A stretch of DNA of 64,000 nt from Chloroflexota bacterium (GCA_022573285.1 JACZUF010000004.1:40139-104138); one strand, 5' to 3'. Positions 43,717 through 54,047 are shown, counted from the stretch's first letter. Notes: generated by a model from the sequence alone, not told the origin. A program made the numbers and translations.

Positions 43717-44169
43717 ATGGCCCTCAGAGACAAACTGGAAGAAGACATCAAAGATTCCATGCGCAACCGCGATCAGGCACGCTTGGACGCCCTGCGCTTC
43801 CTGAAATTTGCCGTTCAGGCCGTCGAGAAGGAACAGAAGAAGGGGCTGGACGACGCCGGCATGGTCGAGGTGGCCACCAAACAGGCCAGCGACCGCCGCG
43901 ACAGCATCAGGGCCTTCGAGGAGGGCGGCCGCGACACCATGGCGGCCAAAGAGGCAACCGAACTCAAGGTCCTGGAAGAATTCCTCCCGCCCCAGATGTC
44001 CCCTGAGGCGTTAACCCAACTGATTAAGGACACCGCCGCCGAGGTTGGGGCGGCCTCGCCCCAGGACAAGGGCAAGCTCATGGGCAAGCTCATGCCCCAG
44101 GTGCGTGGCAAAGCCGACGGCGCCGTGGTCAACCAGATGGCCACCGAGTACCTGGAGTCCTTAGCCTGA
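43717..44169 (+). CDS. GatB/YqeY domain protein
   Basis: 150 aa helical protein: MALRDKLEEDIKDSMRNRDQARLDALRFLKFAVQAVEKEQKK, RRDSIRAFEEGGRDTMAAKEATELKVLEEFLPPQMSPEAL and GKLMGKLMPQVRGKADGAVVNQMATEYLE are the YqeY blocks. Related to the tRNA-binding tail of GatB; its role is tRNA-linked but not settled. Its stop overlaps the purQ start (TGATG). Confidence 0.93.
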   Translation: MALRDKLEEDIKDSMRNRDQARLDALRFLKFAVQAVEKEQKKGLDDAGMVEVATKQASDRRDSIRAFEEGGRDTMAAKEATELKVLEEFLPPQMSPEALTQLIKDTAAEVGAASPQDKGKLMGKLMPQVRGKADGAVVNQMATEYLESLA

Positions 44170-44864
44170 TGCGGTTCGGCATTCTGGTCTTCCCCGGCAC
44201 CTGGAGCGACACCGACTGCTACTATCAGGTAAAGAACATCCTGGGACAAGACGCCGAGTACGTCTGGCACCAGGAGACCAGTCTGGACGGATTCGACTCG
44301 GTGATCCTGCCGGGAGGCTTCTCCTACGGCGACTACCTGCGGCCCGGAGCCATGGCCCGGTTTTCCCCGGTTATGGACGCCCTGAACAGATTTATCGACT
44401 CCGGAAGGACGGCCATCGGCATCTGCAACGGGTTCCAGATACTCTGTGAATCGGGCCTCCTGCCCGGCGCCTTGCTCCCCAATCACCACCTGGAGTACCG
44501 CTGCCAGTGGACCCACCTGCGCACCGAGCGGGCCGACACCCCCTTCACCCAGTCCTGCGGGCAGGGCCAACTCTTGAAGGTGCCGGTCTCCCACGGGGAG
44601 GGCAACTACTTCGCCGATACCGCCACCCTGGCCCAGCTTGAGGAGGAGGGGCGGGTGCTCTTCCGGTACTGCGACGCCTCGGGCCGGGCCACCGAGGACG
44701 CCAACCCCAACGGCTCGGCCAATAACATCGCCGGCATCATCAACGAAGCGGGCAACGTGCTGGGGATGATGCCCCACCCCGAACGGAGCTGCGAAGCCAT
44801 CCTGGGCAGCACCGACGGCAACCTGATAATCGAGTCAATCATCGAAAGCTGCAGGCAGGGCTAG
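44169..44864 (+). CDS. purQ: phosphoribosylformylglycinamidine synthase, glutaminase subunit
   Basis: Class I glutamine amidotransferase supplying ammonia to PurL. GGFSYGDYLRPGAMARFSPVM, nucleophile Cys in GICNGFQILCESGLLPGAL, and GMMPHPERSCE with the His-Glu pair. 231 aa. ATG overlaps the yqeY stop by 1 base. purL and purS are not in the window. Confidence 0.95.
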   Translation: MRFGILVFPGTWSDTDCYYQVKNILGQDAEYVWHQETSLDGFDSVILPGGFSYGDYLRPGAMARFSPVMDALNRFIDSGRTAIGICNGFQILCESGLLPGALLPNHHLEYRCQWTHLRTERADTPFTQSCGQGQLLKVPVSHGEGNYFADTATLAQLEEEGRVLFRYCDASGRATEDANPNGSANNIAGIINEAGNVLGMMPHPERSCEAILGSTDGNLIIESIIESCRQG

Positions 44865-44872
44865 CCAGCCCG

Positions 44873-45802
44873 ATGGCGGCCGTCGGCCTATCGATACTTG
44901 CCGCCTTTGGGTTCGCCAGTTCGGCGGTCCTCTCCCGCCAGGGCATGCAGGCCATATTCCCCCTTCCGGGCGTCATGGTCTCCCTCTTTGTCAGCTTCCT
45001 TCTTTCGTCGGTCATGGTCCTGCTGTTCGCATTTTCCGACATCAGCAGTATCCCGCAGGCAGCCGTCTTCTGGATCCTCGGTCTGGGGGTCATGAACTTT
45101 CTGGGCGGCCGGTCCCAAAACTTCCTGTCGGTCAACATGATCGGCGCTTCCCGGGCCAGTCTGTTCGTATCTTCGCAGGCGCCCTTCGCCGCCATATTCG
45201 CCGTAACGTTCACCGGCGAGAGCATCCATCCCCTGGTGGCCCTGGGCACGGTCGGCGTGGTGGGCGGCCTGCTTTTCGCCAGCGGAGACTCCATATTGCA
45301 GGGTTGGCGGACCGATAAAATCTTCTTGTTGGGCTACCTGATGGCTCTGGGCGCGGGAGCCTCCTATGGGGCCACCAACGTGATGGCCAAACAGACCCTC
45401 CAGGTATACGACTCCCCGCTCATGATGACCGCCTTCAGCATGCTGGTTGGTCTGGTGGTGCTGTCGCCACTGGTAGGCGCAAGCGCCGCCCATAGCGGTG
45501 TCATTCGGACTAGAAACACCGGAGTTCGGGGATATCGCGGTTTCCTTCGGTCTTTGTCATCTTTTAAGTTCGTTGCGCTGTCCGGGCTGGCTTCGGGGAT
45601 TGCCGTGATCGCCTGGTATTTCGCCGTGCAACGGGCCGATGTGGTAGTCATCAGCCCAATCGTCTCCAGCAGCCCCCTGATTACCCTCTTCTTGGCCCAC
45701 CTGTTCTTAGCCAGGCTGGAACGGGTCACGCGGCGATTGGCCGCCGGGGCCGCGCTAACCGTCATCGGAGTCCTTCTGGTGGTTTGGGGCTCCCAGTTTT
45801 GA
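44873..45802 (+). CDS. EamA/DMT family transporter (1)
   Basis: Ten hydrophobic segments in two EamA halves over 309 aa, for example LSILAAFGFASSAVLSRQGMQAIF and LGYLMALGAGASYGATNVMAKQTL. A polar loop of about 30 residues (RTRNTGVRGYRGFLRSLSS) lies at about 205-230. Follows purQ by 8 bp, so read from the same message. A close paralog follows 20 bp downstream. Drug/metabolite exporter; substrate unknown. Confidence 0.87.
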   Translation: MAAVGLSILAAFGFASSAVLSRQGMQAIFPLPGVMVSLFVSFLLSSVMVLLFAFSDISSIPQAAVFWILGLGVMNFLGGRSQNFLSVNMIGASRASLFVSSQAPFAAIFAVTFTGESIHPLVALGTVGVVGGLLFASGDSILQGWRTDKIFLLGYLMALGAGASYGATNVMAKQTLQVYDSPLMMTAFSMLVGLVVLSPLVGASAAHSGVIRTRNTGVRGYRGFLRSLSSFKFVALSGLASGIAVIAWYFAVQRADVVVISPIVSSSPLITLFLAHLFLARLERVTRRLAAGAALTVIGVLLVVWGSQF

Positions 45803-45822
45803 TTGGGACGGCTCGGTAAACC

Positions 45823-46716
45823 GTGACGGCGATAGCGCTGTCTTTATTGTCGGGCTTCGGGTTCGGCAGCGCGGCCATCTTCGCCCGCGTCGGCATGCAG
45901 GGGGTGAGCCCTCTACCCAGCACCTTGATTTCGGTGGTGGTCAGCTTCGTTCCATCGCTCATTCTGGCCTTGGTCTTCGCCCTGTCCGACTTCAGGGACC
46001 TGCCGCCCATCGCCATTGCGTGGTTCTTGGTGTTGGGGGCAGTGAACTTTCTTGGCGGGCGGACTCAGAGCTACCGGGCCATCGGACGCATCGGCGCTTC
46101 CCGCGCCGGCGCGATCCTGGGCACCTCGGCAGTATTCGCCACGGTATTCGCCATCACCCTTACCGGCGAGCGCCCTCACTTCGTGGTCCTCGTTGGCACC
46201 GCAGTGGTGGTTATGGGCCTGATCGCCGCCTTGGGCAACTCCATCCGCGAAGGAATCGCGGCCGACCGGCGGGCGGCGCTTGGCTACCTGATGGCCCTGG
46301 TTGCCGCCGCCTGCTACGGGGGAACCAACGTTATCGCCAAGCACCTGACCGAGGCTTACGGGTCGCCGCTCATGATTTCCACCATCAGCCTGCTGTTCGG
46401 CATCATCCTCCTGTGGCCATTGGCCGGACGCGAGGCTGTCTCCGCGTTGCGGGCGTCGCGGAGGAACCCCACTTTCGCCATATCAGCGGGGTTGTCCGGG
46501 TTGGCGGCCGCCACCGGGGTCATCTGCCTGTACTTCGCGCTGGAGCGGGCCGACGTGGCCGTGGTCTCGCCCATAGTCTCCATCAACCCCATAATCACCT
46601 TGGTCTTGGCCCAGATCTTTATCTCCCGCATGGAAGACCTGACCAAGTGGTTGTACTTGGGGGTCGGCATCACGGTGGCCGGAGTGGCAATTGTGTCCCT
46701 GGGTAGCACGCTCTAA
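45823..46716 (+). CDS. EamA/DMT family transporter (2)
   Basis: Tandem paralog of the preceding gene: ALSLLSGFGFGSAAIFARVGMQGVSPLPSTLISVVVSFVPSLIL and NFLGGRTQSYRAIGRIGASRAG match NFLGGRSQNFLSVNMIGASRAS position by position. Starts at GTG, 297 aa, ten predicted helices. Adjacent paralogous DMT genes often form heteromers; that is inferred here. Confidence 0.87.
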   Translation: MTAIALSLLSGFGFGSAAIFARVGMQGVSPLPSTLISVVVSFVPSLILALVFALSDFRDLPPIAIAWFLVLGAVNFLGGRTQSYRAIGRIGASRAGAILGTSAVFATVFAITLTGERPHFVVLVGTAVVVMGLIAALGNSIREGIAADRRAALGYLMALVAAACYGGTNVIAKHLTEAYGSPLMISTISLLFGIILLWPLAGREAVSALRASRRNPTFAISAGLSGLAAATGVICLYFALERADVAVVSPIVSINPIITLVLAQIFISRMEDLTKWLYLGVGITVAGVAIVSLGSTL

Positions 46717-46847
46717 CTCCCATTGCTTGCCCTGCATCCCCCACGCCTGCCCAAGGGGCACCGGCTTTGTGGCATAATTGGGCCCAGACGTATCGGCGCC
46801 GCACCACATCGCAAGATTAATCGGATAGAGGAGTCTGAGGAGACACC

Positions 46848-47666
46848 GTGTTCGAGAAGATTCAACACATCGGGTATCTGACCCCGGACCTGGACGCCGC
46901 AATCGCCTGGTTCGAGAAGTCCTTCGGCGCCACCAACGCCGGCGGCGGCCCCCTGAGTAAGACTTACGCCCTGCCCAGCGGCGGCCGCAACGCCTACGTT
47001 CGCTTCGGCAACGCCGAGGCCGAATTGCTTGAGCCTGAGGACAAGTCCGGTCTCTCCAGCGATGTCCTCACCATGCACCACGTTGGCTACGTGGTGGCCG
47101 ACATCGACAAGTCCGTCGATGAGCTCGCCACCCGTGGATTCAAATTCGCCGCCGACAAGCCATTTACCAACGTGTTCGGCCAGCAGGTCCTCTACTTCGA
47201 CGCATCAACCACCAACGGTGTGATGGTGCACCTGACCCAGTTGCCCGCCCAACCGGACACCACCAAAGCCGGCACCGGCCTCGAAGTAGAGCGCATCATC
47301 CACGCCGGCTACCGGGTGCCGAACCTGGAAGAGGCCATCAAGTGGTACGTGGAAAAGTTCGACGGCGAGCACCTGGGCGGCGGCCCATCCAGGAGCGGCG
47401 GCCGCAACGCCTTTGTGAACTTCGGCCAGGTCCAAGTGGAGCTTATCGAGCCTGGAGACCCCGCCGGCATGGGCAACGGCCATACGATGGACCACGTAGG
47501 CTACGTGGTGGGCGACATACCGTCCTGCATGGGCGAGTGCCAGTCCCACGGCCTGAGATTCGTGGCCGACACGCCCATTACCAACTCGGTGGGTCAGCAG
47601 GTGCTGTACTTCGAAACCGACACCAGCATGGGTTCACGGATGCACCTGACCCGGCTGCCGGACTAG
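46848..47666 (+). CDS. VOC superfamily protein with two glyoxalase domains
   Basis: Two VOC modules in one chain: 1-125 (FEKIQHIGYLTPDLDAAIAWFEKSFGAT ... MHHVGYVVADIDKSVDEL ... GQQVLYFD) and 145-272 (VERIIHAGYRVPNLEEAIKWYVEKFDGE ... MDHVGYVVGDIPSCMGEC ... GQQVLYFETD). Each has the His and the late Glu/Asp positions expected of a metal site, resembling methylmalonyl-CoA epimerase or glyoxalase I arrangements. Starts at GTG. The substrate is unknown. Confidence 0.85.
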   Translation: MFEKIQHIGYLTPDLDAAIAWFEKSFGATNAGGGPLSKTYALPSGGRNAYVRFGNAEAELLEPEDKSGLSSDVLTMHHVGYVVADIDKSVDELATRGFKFAADKPFTNVFGQQVLYFDASTTNGVMVHLTQLPAQPDTTKAGTGLEVERIIHAGYRVPNLEEAIKWYVEKFDGEHLGGGPSRSGGRNAFVNFGQVQVELIEPGDPAGMGNGHTMDHVGYVVGDIPSCMGECQSHGLRFVADTPITNSVGQQVLYFETDTSMGSRMHLTRLPD

Positions 47667-47709
47667 GCCCACGGCCAGCCCGTCGAGTTATATAAACACG
47701 CAGGCCGAC

Positions 47710-48258
47710 ATGCAGGCAGACCAGGTGCGCAACATAATCTTGGTGGGCTTCATGGCCTCAGGTAAAAGCAGCGTGGGGCGGGCCCTATCCCGCCGCATTG
47801 GCTGGCCCAGAGTGGACGCCGACGAGGAGATAGTGTCCAGGGCCGGAAGGCCCATCGCCGACATCTTCCGGGACTCGGGCGAGGACGCCTTCAGAGAACT
47901 GGAGCGTGCGGTGATGCGCGACATCTGCCTGGAGAACGGCCGCATCATCGCCGCGGGTGGCGGGTCGTTCGTAGATGAAGAGACCCGCCGGACGATGCTG
48001 GAATGCGGGACAGTATTTTATCTCAGCACCCGTCCCGAGACGATCCACCGCCGGGTGACCAGGGGGAACCCCAACGCCCCGGCCCGGCCGCTGCTGGCCG
48101 GAGGGGACCCGTTGGAGCGCATTAAAGAACTACTGGCCCAGCGGGCCCCCGCCTACTCCCAGGCCCATCACTCGATTGAAACAGACCAACTGTCCCCGGA
48201 CCAAGTGGCGGAGGCCATCTTGAATATCTGCGGACCGGGGTTGTCAAAAAGCACCTGA
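47710..48258 (+). CDS. aroK: shikimate kinase
   Basis: ATP-dependent shikimate phosphorylation. P-loop GFMASGKSSVG (14-24), DADEEIVSRAGRPIADIF with the shikimate Asp, and AAGGGSFVDEETR. 182 aa. It precedes aroB by 17 bp in the same direction, a standard aroKB pair. Confidence 0.94.
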   Translation: MQADQVRNIILVGFMASGKSSVGRALSRRIGWPRVDADEEIVSRAGRPIADIFRDSGEDAFRELERAVMRDICLENGRIIAAGGGSFVDEETRRTMLECGTVFYLSTRPETIHRRVTRGNPNAPARPLLAGGDPLERIKELLAQRAPAYSQAHHSIETDQLSPDQVAEAILNICGPGLSKST

Positions 48259-48275
48259 AGAACGGAGACCAGACC

Positions 48276-49376
48276 ATGGCCGACCCAGACTTGGCGGCGG
48301 AAGTAACCCACTCCGGCGGGTCCTATCCGGTGATTGCCGGTTGGGGCGTCATCGACAACCTGGGCGACCGGTTTGCGGACCTGGGGCTGACGAACACGGC
48401 CTATATCATCACCGACGAAAACGTGATGAACCCCTACGGGCGCAACGTCCAGCGGGCGCTCCAGAAACGGCGCATCCCCGCCCACTGCTTCATCATCCCC
48501 GCCGGGGAGACCAGCAAGAGTTTCGAGCTGGCCCAGGGCATCTACAACTGGCTGGCGGGACTAAAAGCCGAGCGCGGCCACACGATCATCAGCGTCGGCG
48601 GCGGTGTCGCCGGAGACCTGGGCGGGTTCGTCGCCGCCACCTACCTGCGGGGCATGCCCTTCGTGCAGGTGCCCACCAGCATGGCCGCCATGGTGGACGC
48701 GTCCATCGGCGGCAAGGTCGCGGTCAACCTGCCCCAGGCCAAGAACCTGGTGGGGGCCTTCCACCAGCCCAAGGGCGTGTTCGCCGACGTGCAGGCCCTC
48801 TCCACCCTGGGTAAAAGGGAACTGGCCGAGGGTTGGGCCGAGGCCATTAAGCATGGCTTCATCCTGGACGCCGGCCTGGTGGACGTGTTCGAAGAGCACG
48901 CCGAGGCCCTGATGAACGTGGAGCCCGAGATCACAACCGAGGTGATCCGCCGCAGCATGGCCATCAAGGCCAACGTGGTCAGCCAGGATGAAAGGGAAAC
49001 CCTGGGCATCCGCATCATGCTGAATTACGGCCACACCATCGGGCATGCCCTGGAATCATCCACCGAGTACGGCCGGTTCTTGCACGGCGAAGGCGTCGCC
49101 GTGGGGATGATGGGCGCGGCGTCCATGGCCCAGGAGATGGGGCTGCACTCCCAGGACTTAGTGGACCGCCAGCGCCGGCTGTTGGAGCGGTTCGACCTGC
49201 CCACATCGGCCAAAGGGGTGGCGGTGGACGATATCCTGAGGGGCCTGGCCCTGGACAAGAAGAGCCAGGACGGCTCCAACCGCTGGGTGATGCTGGAAGA
49301 GGTGGGCCGGTCCGTGGTCCGCAGCGACGTGCCCAAGGAGTTGGTGGAGAAGACGGTCCGGGAACTGGTCAGCTAA
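48276..49376 (+). CDS. aroB: 3-dehydroquinate synthase
   Basis: NAD- and metal-dependent cyclase of the shikimate pathway. GGGVAGDLGGFVAATYLRGMPFVQVPTSMAAMVDASIGGKVAVNLPQAKNLVGAFHQP is diagnostic; metal His in NYGHTIGHALE and LHGEGVAVGM. 366 aa. Ends overlapping the stop codon of the convergent TSUP gene by 4 bp. Confidence 0.96.
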   Translation: MADPDLAAEVTHSGGSYPVIAGWGVIDNLGDRFADLGLTNTAYIITDENVMNPYGRNVQRALQKRRIPAHCFIIPAGETSKSFELAQGIYNWLAGLKAERGHTIISVGGGVAGDLGGFVAATYLRGMPFVQVPTSMAAMVDASIGGKVAVNLPQAKNLVGAFHQPKGVFADVQALSTLGKRELAEGWAEAIKHGFILDAGLVDVFEEHAEALMNVEPEITTEVIRRSMAIKANVVSQDERETLGIRIMLNYGHTIGHALESSTEYGRFLHGEGVAVGMMGAASMAQEMGLHSQDLVDRQRRLLERFDLPTSAKGVAVDDILRGLALDKKSQDGSNRWVMLEEVGRSVVRSDVPKELVEKTVRELVS

Positions 49377-50431
49377 TCGTCGGCTGGGAGCAACTCCCGG
49401 CTCCGGCGTTTGGCCCGGACCATCAACACCCCGATCGTGAGGCACATCGCTCCCGCCACGCTAAGCAGCACCACCGAGGCCAGCGTCGACAGGAATTCCA
49501 AACTCTCCGAGAACGTCGATATCTGCTCGAGGGCCACCGCCGCGCAGCCGCCCAGAATCGTAACCCCGAATAGGATGCGTATGCGGGCCGGATCTACGAA
49601 CCTGGTGGCTGAAGTCCCCAGTTGGGAGCCAACCGAAGCCGCGCTCAACATTATCACCGCCATCAACGGGTCCACGTTGTGCGACAGGGCATAGATGAAC
49701 GTTCCCCAGGAGCCGGTGACGACTATTTGGAATAGGTCGGTTCCGATGGCCACGGTCGTGGGCACACCCAGTCCGAAGATCAATGCGGGCATGAGCAGGA
49801 ATCCGCCCCCCGCTCCCAATAGTCCAGCGAAAAAGCCCACGCCGAGGCCCAGGGTCATCGGGATGAACACCGATAGACTTTCAATGCGGGAAACCGGCAA
49901 AGAAACGTACGTGGGGACTGTCCCGATTACCGGCAGCCATATGACGTGGGGTGGGATGCGCAGCCTCTGCACGCGCCGGGCAAACGAAACTGTTGAGACC
50001 TCTTCCCCGCCCACGGCCGCGTTCCGGCGCTGTCTCAAGTGATCATAGATAATAAACCCGCCAAGCGCCGCCAAAAGCACTATGTACACGTAGCGTATGA
50101 CCGGGCCAATTAGGCCCGCCGCTTCCAGCGACGAGTTCAATCTCTCGGCCAAAAAAACGCCCGGGATGGTGCCCACGAGCATCAGGAGTCCCAAGCGGAT
50201 GTCCACGTTGCCCAGACTGCGGTGTTTGAGGGTATTGATCATCGAGGAACCCATGATCAAGGCCAGGCCCGTTCCCACCGCGAATACCGGCGGGACGCCG
50301 AATACCAGCAGCCCTCCCGTGATCAAGAACCCACCGCCCACGCCGAAAAACCCACTCAGGGTACCCACCATGACACCCAGAAGCAGAAGGAGGACTGGAT
50401 TGACAACGACATCGGCGTTGGGGAACCACAT
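49373..50431 (-). CDS. TauE/SafE (TSUP) family membrane exporter
   Basis: Eight or so hydrophobic segments in two similar halves. LLLGVMVGTLSGFFGVGGGFLITGGLLVFGVPPVFAVGTGLA and LGVGFFAGLLGAGGGFLLMPALIFGLGVPTTVAIGTDLF are the paired TSUP motifs with GxGGG. I start at MWFPNAD (50431), 1 bp after the stop of a 57-aa membrane gene, with GAGGG upstream; the track start overlaps that gene. 352 aa. Possibly exports sulfite, sulfoacetate or another anion. Confidence 0.88.
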   Translation of the reverse strand: MWFPNADVVVNPVLLLLLGVMVGTLSGFFGVGGGFLITGGLLVFGVPPVFAVGTGLALIMGSSMINTLKHRSLGNVDIRLGLLMLVGTIPGVFLAERLNSSLEAAGLIGPVIRYVYIVLLAALGGFIIYDHLRQRRNAAVGGEEVSTVSFARRVQRLRIPPHVIWLPVIGTVPTYVSLPVSRIESLSVFIPMTLGLGVGFFAGLLGAGGGFLLMPALIFGLGVPTTVAIGTDLFQIVVTGSWGTFIYALSHNVDPLMAVIMLSAASVGSQLGTSATRFVDPARIRILFGVTILGGCAAVALEQISTFSESLEFLSTLASVVLLSVAGAMCLTIGVLMVRAKRRSRELLPADD

Positions 50432-50432
50432 C

Positions 50433-50606
50433 TTAGCCGCTGCCCTCGGGTCCTTTTCTTGACATTCCACGCAGGACGGCTACGGTCCGGAACACCGCAG
50501 TCCAGAAAAGGTGCAACCCGATGGCCGCAGCAGCGACGGCTCCAATGATTAGCAACGCCCAAAGCAAAGCGTGGTCGGAACTGTAGCTGGTTAAAAATTC
50601 GTTCAT
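50433..50606 (-). CDS. 57-aa single-span membrane protein upstream of TSUP
   Basis: Too short for the ORF track. ATG at 50606 to TAA at 50433 encodes MNEFLTSYSSDHALLWALLIIGAVAAAAIGLHLFWTAVF..., one membrane helix (about 13-38) and a basic tail (LRGMSRKGPEG). The stop lies 1 bp before the TSUP start codon, a typical coupled pair, which is the main support; the Shine-Dalgarno is weak. Probably an accessory subunit of the exporter. Not recognised as a named family. Confidence 0.65.
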   Translation of the reverse strand: MNEFLTSYSSDHALLWALLIIGAVAAAAIGLHLFWTAVFRTVAVLRGMSRKGPEGSG

Positions 50607-50784
50607 CGTGGGGCGGCAGGGCCTAAGCTCTGCTGTCGCTTCATGTCAGTTAATAATTGCCAGATAGTTGAAGGGGCCTGCCGGTAGAGGATACCATGGC
50701 CGTGCCTGCCACGGCCGTCGAATACGGAATAACACCCGTCGCAGGCAGGACTATTACCTAGTTTTGGAAATATGCATGACGGTC

Positions 50785-50862
50785 ATCCGTTCATCCTGAG
50801 CCTCGTCGAAGGACCCCGGCTTCGGCGCAGCATGGTTCGACGGAGCTCACCACGAACGGTTG
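50785..50862. repeat. CGTTCATCCTGAGC...GTCGAAGG repeat
   Basis: CGTTCATCCTGAGCCTCGTCGAAGGACC faces GGTTCGACGGAGCTCACCACGAACGG, an imperfect hairpin in the 290-bp gap between the TSUP pair and tgt. Confidence 0.75.
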
Positions 50863-50892
50863 GTAACGCGGATTATCGATAGGAAGTACTAG

Positions 50893-52086
<1,194 letters not shown>

Positions 52087-52158
52087 ATCGCCCGGGGCAG
52101 GTAGCCAGCCAGGTGCAGGCAGGGCTGTGGAGGAGCCCCGGACTGGGTGAGGGGAGCG

Positions 52159-52437
52159 CTAGAAGCCGCCGGCAACCGCCGGGACTATGCTGATCTCGTC
52201 GCCCTCCTTGGTGGCGGTGCTCAGTCCATCCAGAAATCGAACGTCCTCGCCGTTCAGGTAGATGTTCACGAAATAGCGCAGTTCTCCGTTCTCATCAACC
52301 AGGCGGTCCTTGAATCCTGGAAACTCGCCGTTCAGCTTCTCCACCAACTCACCAAGATTGGCGGACTCCATCTCTACCTTGGCCTGGCCATTGGTCATAC
52401 GCCGTAGCGGCGTGGGAATTCGAACCATGACGCCCAT
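52159..52437 (-). CDS. ThiS/MoaD-like sulfur carrier with masked C-terminus
   Basis: Start at MGVMVRIP (52437), with TAGGAGGG 9-16 bases upstream. Beta-grasp protein of 92 aa: RIPTPLRRMTNGQAKVEMESANLGELVEKL, IYLNGEDVRFLDGLSTATKEGDEISIVPAVAGGF. The di-Gly that carries sulfur as a thiocarboxylate is followed by Phe, so it is not free unless trimmed. The neighbours are a NIL-domain gene and thrC, an association that fits sulfur-carrier-dependent homocysteine synthesis rather than molybdopterin or thiamin. Confidence 0.85.
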   Translation of the reverse strand: MGVMVRIPTPLRRMTNGQAKVEMESANLGELVEKLNGEFPGFKDRLVDENGELRYFVNIYLNGEDVRFLDGLSTATKEGDEISIVPAVAGGF

Positions 52438-52496
52438 CTGGAAAACCCTCCTAAACCTTTCGCCCCATCTTGGGGCGCCTGGGGCAGGACTAACTC

Positions 52497-52739
52497 CTAC
52501 CCTTCGATTACGTCCCCGCCAAGCGGGTCCACCCTCACCCCCGTGGAACTCACCCATTCGAGCCCACGCTTGATCTCCGGCTCGTCGCCGTCCAGTTCCA
52601 GGACCACCCAGCCCGAGTCTTCTCCCACGTCGGCCCGCCGGATGTTCGTAACGATCTTGAACTTCTGGCCCAACTCGTAAATCACCGGTTGCTTCACCAA
52701 GTCGTCCACAAAGGTGAACTTGACTCTCTGCTTGCCCAT
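52497..52739 (-). CDS. NIL-domain protein
   Basis: 80 aa, only the NIL domain: KQRVKFTFVDDLVKQPVIYELGQKFKIVTNIRRADVGEDSGWVVLELDGDEPEIKRGLEWVSSTGVRVDPL. NIL is an ACT-like ligand-binding domain known from MetN transporters and ferredoxin-NIL proteins of homocysteine synthesis. Between thrC (30 bp) and the sulfur-carrier gene (59 bp) on the same strand, so one operon. Confidence 0.9.
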   Translation of the reverse strand: MGKQRVKFTFVDDLVKQPVIYELGQKFKIVTNIRRADVGEDSGWVVLELDGDEPEIKRGLEWVSSTGVRVDPLGGDVIEG

Positions 52740-52769
52740 TCCCGAACACCTCCCGGCTATTTACCCCAG

Positions 52770-54047
52770 CTATTTGCCTCCGTCGAACGCTTCTTCGAAA
52801 GAGCGAACGCTAGGCTTGATCGAAAGCGGGTTCACCACTTCCTCCACCGCTTCTTGGGTCTTGAGCCCGTTGCCGGTAATATAAACAACGGTCAGTTCGT
52901 CGGGCTTGATGGCCCCTGACTTGGCCAGGTGCTTGAGCCCCGACATCGTCACGCCGCCGGCCGTCTCGGTGAAGATGCCCTCGGTCTCGGCCAGCAGTTT
53001 TATGCCATCTACTATATCCGATTCCGGGACCGCATAGGCGGACCCGCCGGATCTCTCAATCACCCTTAGGGCGTAGATGCCGTCGGCGGGGTTCCCGATG
53101 GCCAAGGACTTTGCCAGGCTCTTCGGCCGAACCGGAATAACTTGGGTTTGGCCGTTGGCCCATGCGGTCACAATCGGCGAACAACCTTCCGCCTGGGTCA
53201 TGTGCATCTTGGTGGTGACGCCGGGATGATGGACAGTGTTCTGGTCCACGCCGAAGGAGCTGGACGCCACCCCTTCCAAGAGCCCCAGGCAGGCGAGCTC
53301 GTTGAAGCCCTTCCAGATCTTGGTGAACATGGCGCCGGAGGCTGAGGGCACCACCACGTGGTCCGGCAGCCGCCAGCCCAATTGTTCCGCAACCTCGTAA
53401 CCCAGGGTCTTGCTGCCCTCGGCGTAATAGGGCCGCATGTTGATATTGACGAAAGCCCAGGGGTAATCGTCGGCCAACTCGCTGCAGAGACGGTTCACTT
53501 CGTCATAGGTGCCGTCGACCGACACCAGCACTGGGTTGTAAATGGCGGCGCCGATGATCTTGCCCCGCTCCAGATCGGAGGGTATGAAGACCACGGCGCG
53601 GACGCCGGCCCGGGCGCAATGGGCGGCGACGCTGCAAGCCAAGTTGCCGGTGGACGCGCAGGCTATGGTCTCGTAGCCGAACTCGAGTGCCTTGGTTGCC
53701 GCCACGGAGACCACCCGGTCCTTGAATGAGAACGACGGGTTGACGCTGTCGTTCTTGATGTACAGGTTGTTGAGGCCCAACCGTTTGCCCAAGCCCTTGG
53801 CCTTGATCAGCGGAGTGAAGCCCGCCATGATGTCCACGGGGTCGTCGCCTTCAGCGGGAAGCAGGTCCTTGTACCGCCAGATGCTGAGGGGGCCCTTGGC
53901 GATGCTGTCCTGATTGATCACTTCGGAGATGGTGGCATAGTCGTAGACCACTTCCAGAGGCCCAAAGCAAAAGTCGCATACATTCAGGGGTTCCGCCGGG
54001 TATTCCCTGCCGCATTCACGGCATTTGAGTCCATTTACGAAAGCCAC
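52770..54047 (-). CDS. thrC: threonine synthase
   Basis: PLP enzyme converting O-phosphohomoserine to threonine. I start at the GTG of MAFVNGLKC (54047), with AGGAGG 12-17 bases upstream; the track uses a TTG inside the leader. N-terminal zinc ribbon CRECG...CDFCFG, PLP Lys in NPSFSFKDR, CASTGN, and VTMSGLKHL. 425 aa. First gene of thrC-NIL-ThiS. Since O-phosphohomoserine is also the branch point to homocysteine, the linkage with NIL and ThiS points to joint Thr/Met control. Confidence 0.94.
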   Translation of the reverse strand: MAFVNGLKCRECGREYPAEPLNVCDFCFGPLEVVYDYATISEVINQDSIAKGPLSIWRYKDLLPAEGDDPVDIMAGFTPLIKAKGLGKRLGLNNLYIKNDSVNPSFSFKDRVVSVAATKALEFGYETIACASTGNLACSVAAHCARAGVRAVVFIPSDLERGKIIGAAIYNPVLVSVDGTYDEVNRLCSELADDYPWAFVNINMRPYYAEGSKTLGYEVAEQLGWRLPDHVVVPSASGAMFTKIWKGFNELACLGLLEGVASSSFGVDQNTVHHPGVTTKMHMTQAEGCSPIVTAWANGQTQVIPVRPKSLAKSLAIGNPADGIYALRVIERSGGSAYAVPESDIVDGIKLLAETEGIFTETAGGVTMSGLKHLAKSGAIKPDELTVVYITGNGLKTQEAVEEVVNPLSIKPSVRSFEEAFDGGK

